DNA of 64,000 nucleotides from Roseibium aggregatum (GCF_017309185.1 NZ_JAEKJZ010000001.1:1922001-1986000), one strand, 5' to 3'; shown: positions 1-10,066, counted from the first letter of the stretch. Made by a program: numbers and translations. Notes: generated by a model not told the origin, from the sequence alone.

Positions 1-207
1 TATCTGCCCTGCGAAGAGGAGTTCGGATATTCTGGGATCGCCGCGGAAATAGCTCCGACGGGGGGAACCCGGGGAGAAGAGCCGTTTTTGATTGCCAGCG
101 TGCCTTTTGAAAAGCTGAGAGACTTGAAAACCGGCAAGGCGGAAGTCTGGCCGGGAGCCTGGACGGCCGACCACGTAGCGGTAAAAGTGGACGAGCTGGC
201 CGTCTGA
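1..207 (+). CDS. C-terminal end of an unidentified protein (5' truncated by window)
   Basis: An open frame runs from base 1 to a TGA at 205-207 and gives the last 68 residues of a protein that begins outside the window. The tail is acidic and contains the segment EEPFLIASVPFEKLRDL. Codon use looks like that of the neighbouring genes, so it is probably a real coding end. I do not recognise the family from this fragment and assign no function. A short hairpin with a T run follows it at 227-247. Confidence 0.6.
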   Translation, partial: YLPCEEEFGYSGIAAEIAPTGGTRGEEPFLIASVPFEKLRDLKTGKAEVWPGAWTADHVAVKVDELAV

Positions 208-226
208 ACGATAGACGCGTATTGAT

Positions 227-247
227 GTGCACCAAGTGCATGTTTTT
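227..247 (+). terminator. Weak possible terminator after the first gene
   Basis: A 5-bp stem (TGCAC 228-232, loop CAA, GTGCA 236-240) is followed by TG and five T residues at 243-247. It lies 20 bases after the stop at 207. The stem is short, so this is a weak candidate. Confidence 0.3.
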
Positions 248-308
248 CTGGACTGTGCATCGGAATCTCCATATATAGCGGCTAAGTTTAGGCCCAATGG
301 GTGTGGAG

Positions 309-794
309 ATGACCATCGCCAGAACAGTTTCGGCGCAAGATGACTCGTGGTTGCGGGGGCTGGGAAGCTTATTCGTTAAGCCGGCCCGTCTGCAGATCGC
401 GGCGCTATGCGTGCGTCCGGGCAAAAAGGAACCTGAAATCCTGCTTGTGACCACAAGGGACACGGGGAGGTTAATTTTGCCCAAGGGCTGGCCGGAAAAG
501 GATAGGCCTGCCCATGAAACCGCTCTCACTGAAGCCTATGAGGAAGCGGGCGTGATCGGCAAGGCGGGAACGCGTCCGATGGGAAGTTTCCGGTCTTTCA
601 AAGGCCTTGGCACCGGGCTGAAACTCCGCACGACCGTTGTCGTTTTCAAGGTCACGTTCAAGAAACAATTGAAGAAGTATCCCGAACTCGGCCAGCGCAA
701 ATGCGTTTGGCTGCCGCTATCGCAGGCGATGGAGGCGGCCGACGAAACGGCGCTCAAGCGATTCCTGCGCGATCATAAATCCGAGATTCGGTAA
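309..794 (+). CDS. Nudix hydrolase
   Basis: This is a 161-residue Nudix-fold hydrolase, or 165 residues if the in-frame ATG at 297 is used. Nudix enzymes cleave a nucleoside diphosphate linked to another moiety, using a divalent metal. The Nudix box is visible as LPKGWPEKDRPAHETAL followed by TEAYEEAGV. The EExG core is intact, while the usual upstream E and the R of RE are replaced by R and T. This PKGWP-type variant resembles the diphosphoinositol/diadenosine polyphosphate-type Nudix proteins of alphaproteobacteria. The substrate cannot be told from sequence. It stands alone, about 110 bases before the phosphate transporter gene. Confidence 0.82.
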   Translation: MTIARTVSAQDDSWLRGLGSLFVKPARLQIAALCVRPGKKEPEILLVTTRDTGRLILPKGWPEKDRPAHETALTEAYEEAGVIGKAGTRPMGSFRSFKGLGTGLKLRTTVVVFKVTFKKQLKKYPELGQRKCVWLPLSQAMEAADETALKRFLRDHKSEIR

Positions 795-902
795 ACAGGT
801 TCAAACCGATGGGCCTTCTCCCGGCGCGATCATCATTGGCGCCGGGCTGAAGGTCTTTGCTTCGGTTGCCTGCCCGGTGCTCTTCCTTTCGAGGTTGGCT
901 GC

Positions 903-2408
903 TTGCTGAAAAACAATGACTCGATTTCCAGGGGTCTCGACAAGGATCTCGACAGGATCGGTTTTTTTGCGGACGCGGCCGAGGCCATGGGACGCCGGCT
1001 GACCGGGCCGGGGCTTGCTCTGCTTTTTCTTGCTCTTTGCGCCGCCGTCGCCGCTGCGGAGGTTCTCTCGCAGGAAGTGTCGCATGTGCTCGTGATTGCG
1101 GCGGCAAGCGCAACGGCAGGCTACATGGCGCTCAATATCGGCGCCAACGACGTCGCCAACAATGTCGGTCCCGCGGTCGGTGCCCGCGTCATCAGTCTGA
1201 CGGGGGCGCTCCTGCTGGCCGCGGTTTGCGAGACGGCCGGAGCCTTTCTGGCGGGCCGTGAGGTGGTCTCGACTGTCTCCCAGGACATTTTCAGTTCCGC
1301 GAACATCGGCGACAACCTGATCTTCATGCAAGGCATGTTGACCGCGATGGTGGCTTCCGCCTTGTGGATCAACTTTGCAACCTTTGTCGGTGCGCCCGTT
1401 TCAACGACACATTCGGTGATTGGCGGGGTTGTGGGAGCCGGCATGGCACTCGGCGGAGTGTCGGCCATCGACTGGTCCACGGTCTCTGCGATCGCGCTCA
1501 CCTGGATGACGGCACCCGTCATCGCCGGCACCATTGCGGCGGTCCTGATGGCCTTCATGAACAGGTTTGTCTATTATCGCCGGGACAGGCTCGAGGCGGC
1601 CTATGTCTGGTTGCCGGTGCTCCTAGGCCTGACCGGTGCGATCTTCACGGCTTTTCTCCTGTTCAAGTCCGTGCAGCATCAGTTGCCCCTGCCGGGGTGG
1701 CTTGGGGCCTGTATCAGTTTGCTGACAGGTCTGCTTGTCTGGCGGCTCTACCGCACCGTGATCGCGCGCCGGTTGCCGGAACTTGAAGACAACTCAAGAG
1801 GTTTGAAAGAGCTGTTTGCGGTGCCGCTCATGGTGACGGCGGCTCTTCTGTCGTTCGCGCACGGCGCGAACGATCTCGCCAACGCCATCGGGCCGCTCGC
1901 GGCGATAGTCAGCAGCCATGCGGGCGATACCGATTTGAGCGCCTGGTATATCGAACGGGTGCAGTCGAACGTTCCCATTTGGGTCACCGGAGTCGGGGCA
2001 TTTGGCATTTCTGCCGGACTGCTTCTGTTCGGCCGCCGCCTGGTAACGGTGGTCGGGAAGCAGATCACCAAATTGAGCCCCATACGGGCCTTTTGCGTCA
2101 CCTTGGCGACGGCGGTCACTGTCCTGACTGCTTCGAGCCTCGGGTTGCCTGTCTCCTCGACGCACACGGTGGTGGGGGCTGTGTTTGGTGTCGGATTTTT
2201 CCGTGAGTGGTATCTCAATCGCTATGTGGCGGAGGGTAACCAGCTAAAGCCTCGAAAAACGCTGCGCAATCGTGAAGTTCACAAACGGCGTTTGCTCGTG
2301 CGGCGCGCCAGTCTGCTGACCATAGTAGCTGCCTGGGCGGTGACGGTTCCCATAACCGCGCTCTTGTCCGCCGCCCTGGTTGGTGCGCTTGGGGTGATTT
2401 TTCAGTGA
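903..2408 (+). CDS. pit: Inorganic phosphate transporter, PiT family
   Basis: This 501-residue integral membrane protein belongs to the PiT/PHO4 family, which imports phosphate with a cation. The family's inverted duplication is visible: GANDVANNVGP at residues 80-90 and GANDLANAIGP at 321-331, each starting a transmembrane half. Repeated PVSTTHSVIGGV and PVSSTHTVVGAV segments lie later in the two halves. The chosen start is a TTG; it retains the LDKDLDRI segment that I recall as conserved at the N-terminus of long alphaproteobacterial members. A later ATG at residue 30 would lose it. No DUF47/PhoU-like partner gene, often found beside pit, lies next to it. Confidence 0.88.
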   Translation: MLKNNDSISRGLDKDLDRIGFFADAAEAMGRRLTGPGLALLFLALCAAVAAAEVLSQEVSHVLVIAAASATAGYMALNIGANDVANNVGPAVGARVISLTGALLLAAVCETAGAFLAGREVVSTVSQDIFSSANIGDNLIFMQGMLTAMVASALWINFATFVGAPVSTTHSVIGGVVGAGMALGGVSAIDWSTVSAIALTWMTAPVIAGTIAAVLMAFMNRFVYYRRDRLEAAYVWLPVLLGLTGAIFTAFLLFKSVQHQLPLPGWLGACISLLTGLLVWRLYRTVIARRLPELEDNSRGLKELFAVPLMVTAALLSFAHGANDLANAIGPLAAIVSSHAGDTDLSAWYIERVQSNVPIWVTGVGAFGISAGLLLFGRRLVTVVGKQITKLSPIRAFCVTLATAVTVLTASSLGLPVSSTHTVVGAVFGVGFFREWYLNRYVAEGNQLKPRKTLRNREVHKRRLLVRRASLLTIVAAWAVTVPITALLSAALVGALGVIFQ

Positions 2409-2453
2409 CCGGCTTTTCGCTACGCTCCTAACAGAACCGGCGACCGGCATTCG

Positions 2454-3170
2454 TCATCCGGCAAGGTGCCCGGCCGGCTCGAGGGCGAGTTCCGCCCATA
2501 CGGGCAGGTGATCGGAAGCGACACGGGCCGTCTTGGATTTGTGTACGCCGGCGCGCCGGACGGTAAACTCGGGACTGGTGATGATCCTGTCCAGACTGCC
2601 GACTGGCATCGGGCTCGGAAAGCTGCGGCCGGGGGTCGTCACTTCGTAGTGTTGCTCGAAGAGTTTCAGGCTCTTGGAACCGTCGCGCCACTCGTTGAGG
2701 TCGCCGATCAGAACGGTGGGTAAATAGTCGAGATGCTCGTGCAACTGATGCATCAGCGACGCGACCTGCTTCTTGCGGAAATGTCCGACCAGGCTGAGAT
2801 GCATCGCCGCGATGCGTATTTTTTCGCCTCCGACGGTCAGATCCGCGGCGACGGCGCCGCGCGGCTCAAGAGTGGGAAGGTCGATCCGGCGGTGGTCCAG
2901 GATGCCGATGGACTTGCGGATCAAAAGAGCGTTGCCGTGCCAGCCAAGGCTGCGGTCGCTGGTGGCGAAGGGCACCGGCCGGTAATCGGTTTCGGATAGA
3001 AGCACGTTGCGGTCGAGCGTGCTGGCGCGCGGCCCGAACCGCTTGTCGGCTTCCTGCAGCGCGAGAATATCGCAATCCAGCTCACGAATGACTTTCATGA
3101 TCCGCTGTGGCTTGCGGCGGGCATCGACGCCGATGGCTTTCTGGATGTTGTAGGAACCGATCTTGAGCAT
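2454..3170 (-). CDS. Endonuclease/exonuclease/phosphatase (EEP) family protein
   Basis: This 238-residue protein has the EEP (DNase I-like) fold. Metal and phosphate-site motifs are visible in order: SYNIQKAIG with Asn8, LALQEAD with the metal-binding Glu40, GDLNEW in the second half, and SDHLPVWAE at the C-terminus with the catalytic Asp-His pair. The start was set at the ATG giving MLKIGSYNIQ, because the family fold begins there. An upstream extension to 3392 has no family similarity. The family covers nucleases, sphingomyelinase-like and inositol phosphatases, so the substrate is unknown. It converges with the phosphate transporter and shares the strand of the sox operon. Confidence 0.82.
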   Translation of the reverse strand: MLKIGSYNIQKAIGVDARRKPQRIMKVIRELDCDILALQEADKRFGPRASTLDRNVLLSETDYRPVPFATSDRSLGWHGNALLIRKSIGILDHRRIDLPTLEPRGAVAADLTVGGEKIRIAAMHLSLVGHFRKKQVASLMHQLHEHLDYLPTVLIGDLNEWRDGSKSLKLFEQHYEVTTPGRSFPSPMPVGSLDRIITSPEFTVRRAGVHKSKTARVASDHLPVWAELALEPAGHLAG

Positions 3171-3342
3171 GGCCCGAGAGTGCCGGGCTTTTAACGGAAA
3201 TGGCAAGACCCGGTCAGGCGATATACCCAGGGACCGGCATTCCGTTAACCTTTCGTGTCCGAATTCAAGTTTCGCGCCTTCCGCTTCGTATCCGGTGGAA
3301 GGCGTGAGACGAAGATCGGGTCTTGCCCGGTTCCGTGAGCCG

Positions 3343-3918
3343 TCAGGCAGCTTCCAGCTCTTTCGCGGACTGCACCAGAAGACCGGAGACATAGTCCATG
3401 AACGTCGCCCAGGCCTCGACCGCGAACGTCTCTTCCGCGAGCCGCCAGACCATGACGGGCGCCTTGTGAAAGACTGTCCGGGTCACGGTTCCTACCGGGA
3501 ACTCCTCAAGCGAGAAATCGATGAAGATACCGGTATTGAGCAGCCACACGGCCTGTTCTCCGCTGACGATGACGGTCTCCGAGCGGTCGGAAACGTCGAC
3601 CAGCGCGTGTGGATGTCCCGAGAGCGCGGACTCGATCGCATCGAAAACGGCTTGAAGTTCGTCTTCCGGGGCCAGCAGGGTCCATTCGTCTGGGCCCATC
3701 CAGAGCGCGGCCCGCTTTTCGGCGGAGTTGGACGACAGCGGAGCGACCGGCAGGTCCAGGCCAAAGGCGGTACCCGCGGCGCCGAGCGACGCTTCTCGCG
3801 CCCGGAACGACAGCCGGGCCAGGGGCGCGGCTTTCAGGATCGAGAGGGAACTCAGGCTGAGAAGCGGCGTTTCGCCGGCATCCGGCGTGATCAGGCCGCC
3901 GGCCAGAACGTCAGACAT
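3343..3918 (-). CDS. soxG: Sarcosine oxidase gamma subunit
   Basis: This 191-residue protein is the smallest folded subunit of heterotetrameric sarcosine oxidase. The enzyme oxidatively demethylates sarcosine to glycine and passes the methyl carbon to tetrahydrofolate or releases it as formaldehyde. SoxG has a weak GcvT-like fold. Visible family segments include LWMGPDEWTLLAPED and the later VSDRSETVIVSGEQA. It is the last gene of soxBDAG, and its start overlaps the 3' end of soxA by 8 bases, indicating translational coupling. Confidence 0.88.
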   Translation of the reverse strand: MSDVLAGGLITPDAGETPLLSLSSLSILKAAPLARLSFRAREASLGAAGTAFGLDLPVAPLSSNSAEKRAALWMGPDEWTLLAPEDELQAVFDAIESALSGHPHALVDVSDRSETVIVSGEQAVWLLNTGIFIDFSLEEFPVGTVTRTVFHKAPVMVWRLAEETFAVEAWATFMDYVSGLLVQSAKELEAA

Positions 3919-6913
3919 TGAGCCGTGCTCCTTCCTTGTCGTAAAACACCGTTCCGGTCACCTCGACCGGAATGCTGCCGTCAGGCATGGGGACGTAGAG
4001 GGTTTGCCCTTCCAGCGCGTGTCCGTTTTTGACCACAGCCAGTGCGATGGTGCGGTCCAGCGCCGGGCTATAGTAGGACGAGGTCACATGACCTTCCGCG
4101 GGCGTACCGGTTGCCGGAGTTTCCGCCGTCGTGATCTGAGCGCCTTCCTCAAGTTTCACCTTGGGGTCCTTGGTGAGCAGGCCGACAAATTGCTTGCGGT
4201 TTTCAGCGATGAGGTCGGGACGCTCCAGACCGCGCTTGCCGACGAAATCGAACTTCTTCTTGCCGATGGCCCAGCTCATGCCGGCGTCGTGAGGCGTAAC
4301 GGTGCCATCCGTGTCCTGGCCGACAATGATATAGCCTTTTTCGGCGCGCAGAACGTGCATGCTCTCAGTGCCATAGGGCGTTCCACCGTGCTTCTCGATC
4401 TCCGCCGCCAGGGTCTCCCACAGCATCCTGCCGTGGCGCCGGGGTACGTTGATTTCAAAGCCAAGCTCTCCGGTAAAGGAAATCCGGAACAGGCGGCAGG
4501 GAACGCCGCAGAAGGTGGCTTCCTTGACGCTCATATGCGGCAGGGCCTCGGCGGAGAGGTCGACACCTTCGATGAAGGGGGCAATAACCTCCCGGGCCTT
4601 GGGGCCTTGAACGGCCGCGACCGCGTATTGCTCCGTGGTGGAAGTGATCCAGACGTCCAGATCGGGCCATTCGGTTTGCAGATAGTCTTCCATCGTCGCG
4701 AAGACGCTCGGCGCACCGCCGGTCGTCGTCGTGACATGGAAACGATCTTCCGCCAGGCGGCCGATCACGCCATCGTCGGTGATAAAGCCGGCATCGTTGA
4801 GCAGAAGACCGTATCGGCAGCGCCCCGGTGCCAGTTTCTTCCAGGGGTTGGTGTACATCCGCTCCAGAAATTCGGCGGCATCGGGACCGACCACTTCGAT
4901 CTTTCCGAGCGTGGAGGCGTCGAAAAGCCCGACGCTTTCGCGCACGGTCTTGCACTCCCGGGCGACGGCGGCATGCATGTCTTCACCTGTTTTGGGGAAA
5001 TACCATGCCCGCTTCCATTGGCTGACGTCCTCGAAGACGCCGCCGTTCCCGACCACCCAATCATGCGACGGCGTCTTGCGCACCGGATCGAAGAAATCAC
5101 CGCGTGCGACGCCGGCGAACAGACCGAAGGTGGTCGGCGTGTAAGGCTGCCGGAACGTGGTCAGTCCCACTTCGGGCATCGGCCGCTCAAGCGAACCGGA
5201 GGCGATCTGCAGGGCGTTCATGTTCGACAGGCGGCCCTGATCGGTCGCCATGCCGGTGGTGGTGTAGCGCTTGATATGCTCGATGGAGTGCATTCCCTCG
5301 CGCACCGCCAGCTTCACGTCTTTCGCCGTCACGTCGTTCTGGTAGTCGACGAAAGCCTTGACGCGGGAGGCGTCGCGGTCGTGGGGCAGGGCGCCGAGCG
5401 TTCCACCGTTCCCGGCCTCGCCGCCGGACGCGGTCGCGCGCGTGAAGGTCGCGGTCTTCCCCGTCGCCGCTCGGGCGGCTTCTTCGCCGGCGGCATAGCC
5501 GTCTTCCAGGGTCGCCTGAAGACCGTAGAGGCCTTTGGATGCGCCGGTCGATCGTTCTTTCTGGACCGGCTTGCCAGGAACATAGGCGCCTTTTTCCGCG
5601 TCCCAGACGACTTTTCCCCTCGATTGGGAATAAAGGCTTACGGTCGGCGTCCAGCCTGCGGACATCAGCAGAGCGTCGCATTCGACCTGACCGCCGGAGG
5701 CGACCTGTCCGGATGTCATGAGCCTGCCCAGCAGCGCTGCCTTGACCCGTTTGCGGCCAAGGGTTCCGGTCACCACACAGCCGGCTTCGACACGGATGCC
5801 GCGCGCCTTGGCGATGCTGATCAGGTTGTCGGGCGGCGTCTCGCGGATGTCCGCGATAGCCACCACTTCGACACCGTGGTCGGCCAGGTCGAAAGCGGCC
5901 TGCCAGGCCGTGTCACAGGCGGTGGCGACCAGAACCTTGTGACCGACCTTCACGCCGTAGCGGTTCAGATAGGTGCGGCCGGCTTCGGCGAGCATTACAC
6001 CGGGTCGGTCATTTTCCGGAAACGCCATGGGACGCTCGATTGCGCCGGCGGCAATGACGACTTCCCTGGCCCGTACCTGCCACAGCCGCTCACGCGGCAG
6101 CTTGGGGTCCGGGTCCTTCAGATGCTCGGTCACCCTTTCGGCGAGAGCGATGAAATTATGCGCGAAGTATCCGAAGGCCGTGGTACGCGGCAGCAAGGTC
6201 ACGTTGGCCATCGCGGAGAGCTTCTGAATTGTCTCGCTGACCCAGATCGAGGGGTCCTTGCCGTCTATGCTCGCGCTGGCTACGCTCAGGAGAGACCCAC
6301 CGAATTCCGCTTGCTCGTCGCACAGGATAACCCGCGCTCCGGTTTCCGCCGCCGCAAGCGTCGCGGCGAGGCCCGCCGGGCCGGAGCCGACAACCAGAAC
6401 GTCACAGTGAGCATATTGATTGCCGTAGTAATCGTGGTCGGGGTTCTTCGGTGGTCTGCCGAGCCCCGCCGCTGAACGGATGATCGGTTCATAGACGCGG
6501 TCCCAGAACGATTTCGGCCACATGAAGGTCTTGTAGTAGAAACCGGCGGGAAACAGCGGCGACAAGAGATCGTTGACCGCCCCGACGTCGAAACCGAGGG
6601 ACGGGAACCGGTTCTGGGAAATCGCCTGCAGGTCCTGATAGAGTTCAACCTGGGTCGCGCGCAGGTTCGGTGTCTGGTCCCCGTTACGGTAGATGCCGAC
6701 CAGCGCATTGGGCTCTTCCGAGCCGGCGGTCACGATCCCGCGAGGGCGGTGATATTTGAACGACCGCCCGACCAGGTGAATGCCGTTGGCCAACAGGGCG
6801 GAGGCAAGGGTGTCCCCCTTGTGGCCGTGCAGCTCCTCGCCGTCGAAAGTGAAGGTCAGCTGTTCGGCGCGGTCGATCCGGCCACCTTTCTCTGTACGGA
6901 ACGGCTGGCTCAT
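3911..6913 (-). CDS. soxA: Sarcosine oxidase alpha subunit
   Basis: This is a full-length 1000-residue alpha subunit. Residues about 15-100 form the ferredoxin-like N-terminal domain. Residues 171-186 hold the dinucleotide-binding motif VLVVGSGPAGLAATL of the pyridine-nucleotide oxidoreductase domain, which binds NAD+ in known enzymes. Residues about 605-990 are a GcvT-like folate-binding domain, where the iminium product meets tetrahydrofolate. It sits third in soxBDAG. Its ATG overlaps the soxD stop by 4 bases (ATGA), and its end overlaps soxG. No truncation or frameshift is seen. Confidence 0.95.
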   Translation of the reverse strand: MSQPFRTEKGGRIDRAEQLTFTFDGEELHGHKGDTLASALLANGIHLVGRSFKYHRPRGIVTAGSEEPNALVGIYRNGDQTPNLRATQVELYQDLQAISQNRFPSLGFDVGAVNDLLSPLFPAGFYYKTFMWPKSFWDRVYEPIIRSAAGLGRPPKNPDHDYYGNQYAHCDVLVVGSGPAGLAATLAAAETGARVILCDEQAEFGGSLLSVASASIDGKDPSIWVSETIQKLSAMANVTLLPRTTAFGYFAHNFIALAERVTEHLKDPDPKLPRERLWQVRAREVVIAAGAIERPMAFPENDRPGVMLAEAGRTYLNRYGVKVGHKVLVATACDTAWQAAFDLADHGVEVVAIADIRETPPDNLISIAKARGIRVEAGCVVTGTLGRKRVKAALLGRLMTSGQVASGGQVECDALLMSAGWTPTVSLYSQSRGKVVWDAEKGAYVPGKPVQKERSTGASKGLYGLQATLEDGYAAGEEAARAATGKTATFTRATASGGEAGNGGTLGALPHDRDASRVKAFVDYQNDVTAKDVKLAVREGMHSIEHIKRYTTTGMATDQGRLSNMNALQIASGSLERPMPEVGLTTFRQPYTPTTFGLFAGVARGDFFDPVRKTPSHDWVVGNGGVFEDVSQWKRAWYFPKTGEDMHAAVARECKTVRESVGLFDASTLGKIEVVGPDAAEFLERMYTNPWKKLAPGRCRYGLLLNDAGFITDDGVIGRLAEDRFHVTTTTGGAPSVFATMEDYLQTEWPDLDVWITSTTEQYAVAAVQGPKAREVIAPFIEGVDLSAEALPHMSVKEATFCGVPCRLFRISFTGELGFEINVPRRHGRMLWETLAAEIEKHGGTPYGTESMHVLRAEKGYIIVGQDTDGTVTPHDAGMSWAIGKKKFDFVGKRGLERPDLIAENRKQFVGLLTKDPKVKLEEGAQITTAETPATGTPAEGHVTSSYYSPALDRTIALAVVKNGHALEGQTLYVPMPDGSIPVEVTGTVFYDKEGARLNV

Positions 6914-7215
6914 TTGCCTGCCTCCGCAGCAAGTGCGTTAAGATCCGGCATCGGTTCCCCGGCCTTGTAGAATTTCAGGAAGTCGTCGCTCACCGTGTCG
7001 CGCACAGCGTTGAAGAAGCGTCCGCATCCGTGGATATGGCGCCAGCGTTCGGCATAGACGCCTTTGATGTTGCTGCGCGTGTAAAGAAAATCCACCCAGT
7101 CCTCATCGGTTGTCTTGGACGGGTCGGAGGGGCGGGCGATATGAGCCTCGCCACCACAATGGAACTCCGTTTCGGCGCGTTTCACCTGGCAGTAGGGGCA
7201 GTAAATCAACAACAT
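6910..7215 (-). CDS. soxD: Sarcosine oxidase delta subunit
   Basis: This is a 101-residue zinc-binding subunit. The N-terminus carries CPYC at residues 6-9 and HC at 19-20, with a further C in HGCGRFF near residue 64, matching the zinc site of the family. The conserved segments DFLYTRSN and WRHIHGCGRFFN are present. The start was placed at ATG 7215, 14 bases after the soxB stop, because it begins with MLLIYCPYC as in the family. Longer extensions are in frame but run into soxB. Confidence 0.93.
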   Translation of the reverse strand: MLLIYCPYCQVKRAETEFHCGGEAHIARPSDPSKTTDEDWVDFLYTRSNIKGVYAERWRHIHGCGRFFNAVRDTVSDDFLKFYKAGEPMPDLNALAAEAGK

Positions 7216-7229
7216 GGCTGGCGTCTCCC

Positions 7230-8483
7230 CTAGTGGGCCACAGCGGCCGCGGCCGCCTCGTCGATAAGCCGGCCGGTCTTGAACCGGTCGATGGTGAAGG
7301 GTGCGTTGATCGGGTGCGGCTCGTCCTTGGCGATGGTGTGGGCGAAGAGGTGCCCGGAACCGGGTGTCGCCTTGAAGCCACCCGTGCCCCAGCCGCAATT
7401 GACGTAAAGACCCGGTACCGATGTTTTGGAGAGAATCGGAGAGCGGTCCGGCGTGGTGTCGACGATACCACCCCAGTTGCGCAGCATGCGCATGCGCCGG
7501 AAATGCGGAAAAAGCTCGCAAATCGCGTCGATCGTGTGGTTGGTGATATGGATGCCGCCAGCCTGGGAGTAGGACACGAACTGATCCGTCCCCGCGCCGA
7601 TGACCAACTCGCCTTTATCCGACTGCGAAATATAGGCATGGATCGTGTTGGACATGACCACACATGGAAAGGCGGGTTTCACCGGTTCGGAGACAAGGGC
7701 CTGCAGGGGAAAGGATTCCAGCGGCAGCCGGAGCCCGGCCATGGACATGACCACAGACGTGTGCCCGGCGGTCACGACGCCGATTTTCTTGGCCTTGATG
7801 AAGCCCTTGGCGGTTTCAACGCCCTCCACGGCACCGTCCGGTGTTCGGCGGATGCCTGTCACGGCGCAGTTCTGAATGATGTCGACACCCAGAGCGTCGG
7901 CGCCTCGTGCATACCCCCAGGCGACGGCGTCGTGACGGGCGGTGCCGCCGACGCGTTGCAGCGCTCCACCCATCACCGGGTAGCGGATGTTCCTGGAGAT
8001 GTTGAGCGGGGGGCAGTATTCTTTCGCCTGTTCGGGGGTCAGCCACTCGTTCTGCACGCCGGCGAGCCGATTGGCGTGGATATGGCGCTGCGCAGACTGA
8101 ACGTCGTGAACGGTGTGGGCCAGCATGAGGACGCCACGTGCGGAGTACATGACGTTGTAATTGAGGTCCTGAGACAGGTTCTGCCAGAGGCCGATCGCGT
8201 GATTGTAGAGGGCCGCGCTTTCCTCCCAAAGATAGTTGGAGCGCACGATTGTGGTGTTCCGGCCTGTATTGCCGCCGCCGAGCCAGCCTTTCTCGATTAC
8301 ACCCACATTACGGATGCCGTGTTCCTTGGCAAGGTAGTAGGCGGTCGCCAGTCCGTGGCCACCGGCGCCGACAATGACCACGTCATATTCGGCTTTCGGT
8401 TCCGGCGCACGCCATTGGCGACCCCAATTCTGGTGCGCGGAAAAGGCGTTTTTCGCCAGTTCCAGGAAGGAATAACGCTTCAT
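7230..8483 (-). CDS. soxB: Sarcosine oxidase beta subunit
   Basis: This is a 417-residue FAD/FMN flavoprotein and the first gene of soxBDAG. A Rossmann motif [17 protein letters not shown] lies at residues 35-51. The segment [12 protein letters not shown] contains His184, which by position is the likely site of covalent FMN attachment (family knowledge; the assignment is inference). Sarcosine is oxidised at the non-covalent FAD and electrons leave through FMN to oxygen, giving H2O2. The ATG at 8483 ([10 protein letters not shown]) gives the usual family length. The 390-bp gap to divergent adhC should hold both promoters. Confidence 0.94.
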   Translation of the reverse strand: MKRYSFLELAKNAFSAHQNWGRQWRAPEPKAEYDVVIVGAGGHGLATAYYLAKEHGIRNVGVIEKGWLGGGNTGRNTTIVRSNYLWEESAALYNHAIGLWQNLSQDLNYNVMYSARGVLMLAHTVHDVQSAQRHIHANRLAGVQNEWLTPEQAKEYCPPLNISRNIRYPVMGGALQRVGGTARHDAVAWGYARGADALGVDIIQNCAVTGIRRTPDGAVEGVETAKGFIKAKKIGVVTAGHTSVVMSMAGLRLPLESFPLQALVSEPVKPAFPCVVMSNTIHAYISQSDKGELVIGAGTDQFVSYSQAGGIHITNHTIDAICELFPHFRRMRMLRNWGGIVDTTPDRSPILSKTSVPGLYVNCGWGTGGFKATPGSGHLFAHTIAKDEPHPINAPFTIDRFKTGRLIDEAAAAAVAH

Positions 8484-8873
8484 AAAGCAGCGGCTCCGCA
8501 CGTTTTCAGGTTACCGGCCCTGGCGCTCAGGATGCGACGGCCGTGGAGTTAAGTCGTTCAGGTCTCAACCGTAGCTTATGAGGCAGCGGCCCGTCCAATG
8601 CCGCGCATATTCGCGATTGGTCATGGGGTTGCATATCAGGTTTCGGTCGCTTGCTTGTCTGAATGCGACATGGGTCTTTTATCGGCTGCGGCCAATCGTT
8701 CCAGTGCTGCGCTACGCGGAAAACGCAGTGACACAGCTTCCGGCCTCTGTCGCCGCGTCCTGAACGTTCCGGCACAGATAGCGCAATCCCGACACCCTGT
8801 GCCGTTTCGGTTCTTGCAATCGGATGACCAAGAGGTATGTCTCAGCGAACGTTCGCGCTAAGGAGATGGATCA
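8484..8873. other. Divergent intergenic region, soxB / adhC
   Basis: This 390-bp stretch separates soxB (minus) from adhC (plus). I see no convincing gene. Short open frames here lack a supported start and recognisable sequence. An AAGGAGATG ribosome-binding site lies at 8861-8869, just ahead of the adhC ATG. Promoters for both units should lie here, but I cannot assign -35/-10 boxes with confidence. Confidence 0.5.
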
Positions 8874-9986
8874 ATGGAAGTTCGTGCAGCTGTCGCCGTG
8901 GGAGCCGGAAAACCGCTCGAAGTAACAACTGTCAATCTGGAAGGTCCGCGTGCCTTCGAGGTTCTCGTTGAGGTCAAGGCCACGGGAATATGCCACACCG
9001 ATGAATTCACCCTTTCCGGCGCCGATCCGGAAGGTCTCTTTCCGGCTATTCTCGGCCACGAAGGTGCGGGTGTGGTCGTCGAGGTCGGACCCGGGGTGAC
9101 GAGCCTGAAACCGGGCGATCATGTCATTCCGCTTTACACGCCCGAATGCCGCAGCTGCGAATACTGCCTTAATCCGAAGACCAATCTCTGCCAGTCGATT
9201 CGCGCCACGCAGGGACAAGGTCTCATGCCTGACGGATCGTCCCGGTTTTCCACCTTGGATGGAGATCCTATCCTTCATTACATGGGGACCTCGACCTTCG
9301 CCAACTACACGGTGGTTCCGGAAATCGCACTGGCGAAGATTCGCCCCGACGCGCCCTTCGACAAGGTATGCTATATCGGCTGCGGCGTAACGACGGGAAT
9401 TGGTGCGGTCATCAACACGGCCAAGGTGGAGATCGGCTCCCGGGCGATCGTTTTCGGTCTCGGCGGCATCGGCCTCAACGTGATCCAGGGACTGCGGCTC
9501 GCAGGCGCGGACCAGATTGTCGGCGTTGACCTCAATCCCGACAAGAAGGAAATGGCAGAGCGCTTCGGCATGACCGACTTCGTGAACCCGTCGGAGGTCG
9601 AGGGCGATCTGGTTCCCTATCTGGTAAACCTCACCAAAGGCGGTGCGGACTACACCTTCGACGCGACCGGCAACGTTCAGGTGATGCGGACCGCCCTGGA
9701 AGCGGCGCACAAGGGGTGGGGCGAAAGCATCATCATCGGCGTGGCTCCGGCGGGCGCCGAGATCTCCACCCGTCCGTTTCAGCTGGTCACCGGGCGGAGT
9801 TGGCGCGGCACGGCTTTCGGCGGCGCGCGCGGGCGCACGGATGTTCCGAAGATCGTCGACTGGTACATGGACGGAAAGATCGAGATCGATCCGATGATCA
9901 CACACACAATGCCGCTGGAAGACATCAACAAGGGTTTCGACCTGATGCATTCCGGTGAATCCATCAGGTCGGTGGTGCTTTACTGA
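8874..9986 (+). CDS. adhC: S-(hydroxymethyl)glutathione dehydrogenase (class III alcohol dehydrogenase)
   Basis: This 370-residue zinc-dependent enzyme oxidises S-hydroxymethylglutathione, formed spontaneously from formaldehyde and glutathione, to S-formylglutathione with NAD+. Visible features are the catalytic zinc region GICHTDEF (Cys40) and GHEGAG (His62, Glu63), four structural-zinc cysteines at 92, 95, 98 and 106, and the NAD-binding motif GLGGIGLNV near 195. Length and motifs are those of class III enzymes. fghA, the next enzyme of the pathway, follows after 137 bases. The divergent sox operon produces the one-carbon unit that makes this pathway useful. Confidence 0.95.
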   Translation: MEVRAAVAVGAGKPLEVTTVNLEGPRAFEVLVEVKATGICHTDEFTLSGADPEGLFPAILGHEGAGVVVEVGPGVTSLKPGDHVIPLYTPECRSCEYCLNPKTNLCQSIRATQGQGLMPDGSSRFSTLDGDPILHYMGTSTFANYTVVPEIALAKIRPDAPFDKVCYIGCGVTTGIGAVINTAKVEIGSRAIVFGLGGIGLNVIQGLRLAGADQIVGVDLNPDKKEMAERFGMTDFVNPSEVEGDLVPYLVNLTKGGADYTFDATGNVQVMRTALEAAHKGWGESIIIGVAPAGAEISTRPFQLVTGRSWRGTAFGGARGRTDVPKIVDWYMDGKIEIDPMITHTMPLEDINKGFDLMHSGESIRSVVLY

Positions 9987-10044
9987 AGACAGAGGGTAAT
10001 TCCCTTGTCATATCGGCTGAGCACATTCTGACAACGTCAGGGAG

Positions 10045-10066
10045 GGACCGGTCCTGCCGGTCCTTT
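10045..10066 (+). terminator. Possible hairpin/attenuator between adhC and fghA
   Basis: A 7-bp perfect stem (GGACCGG 10045-10051, CCGGTCC 10057-10063, 5-base loop) is followed by TTTCTC. The T run is short, so it may reduce rather than stop read-through into fghA. Confidence 0.4.

Noticed and set aside
820..846. Stem-loop between the Nudix gene and pit as a terminator
   Set aside because: The 8-bp stem CCCGGCGC/GCGCCGGG is perfect, but no T run follows, so it was not called a terminator.
3728..6475. Very long open frame (about 915 codons) antisense to soxA
   Set aside because: It mirrors the soxA codons, has no recognisable motif and no supported start. High-GC genes commonly leave such open antisense frames.
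8598..8861. Small open frame upstream of adhC
   Set aside because: No ribosome-binding site or recognisable sequence; it lies in the expected promoter region.
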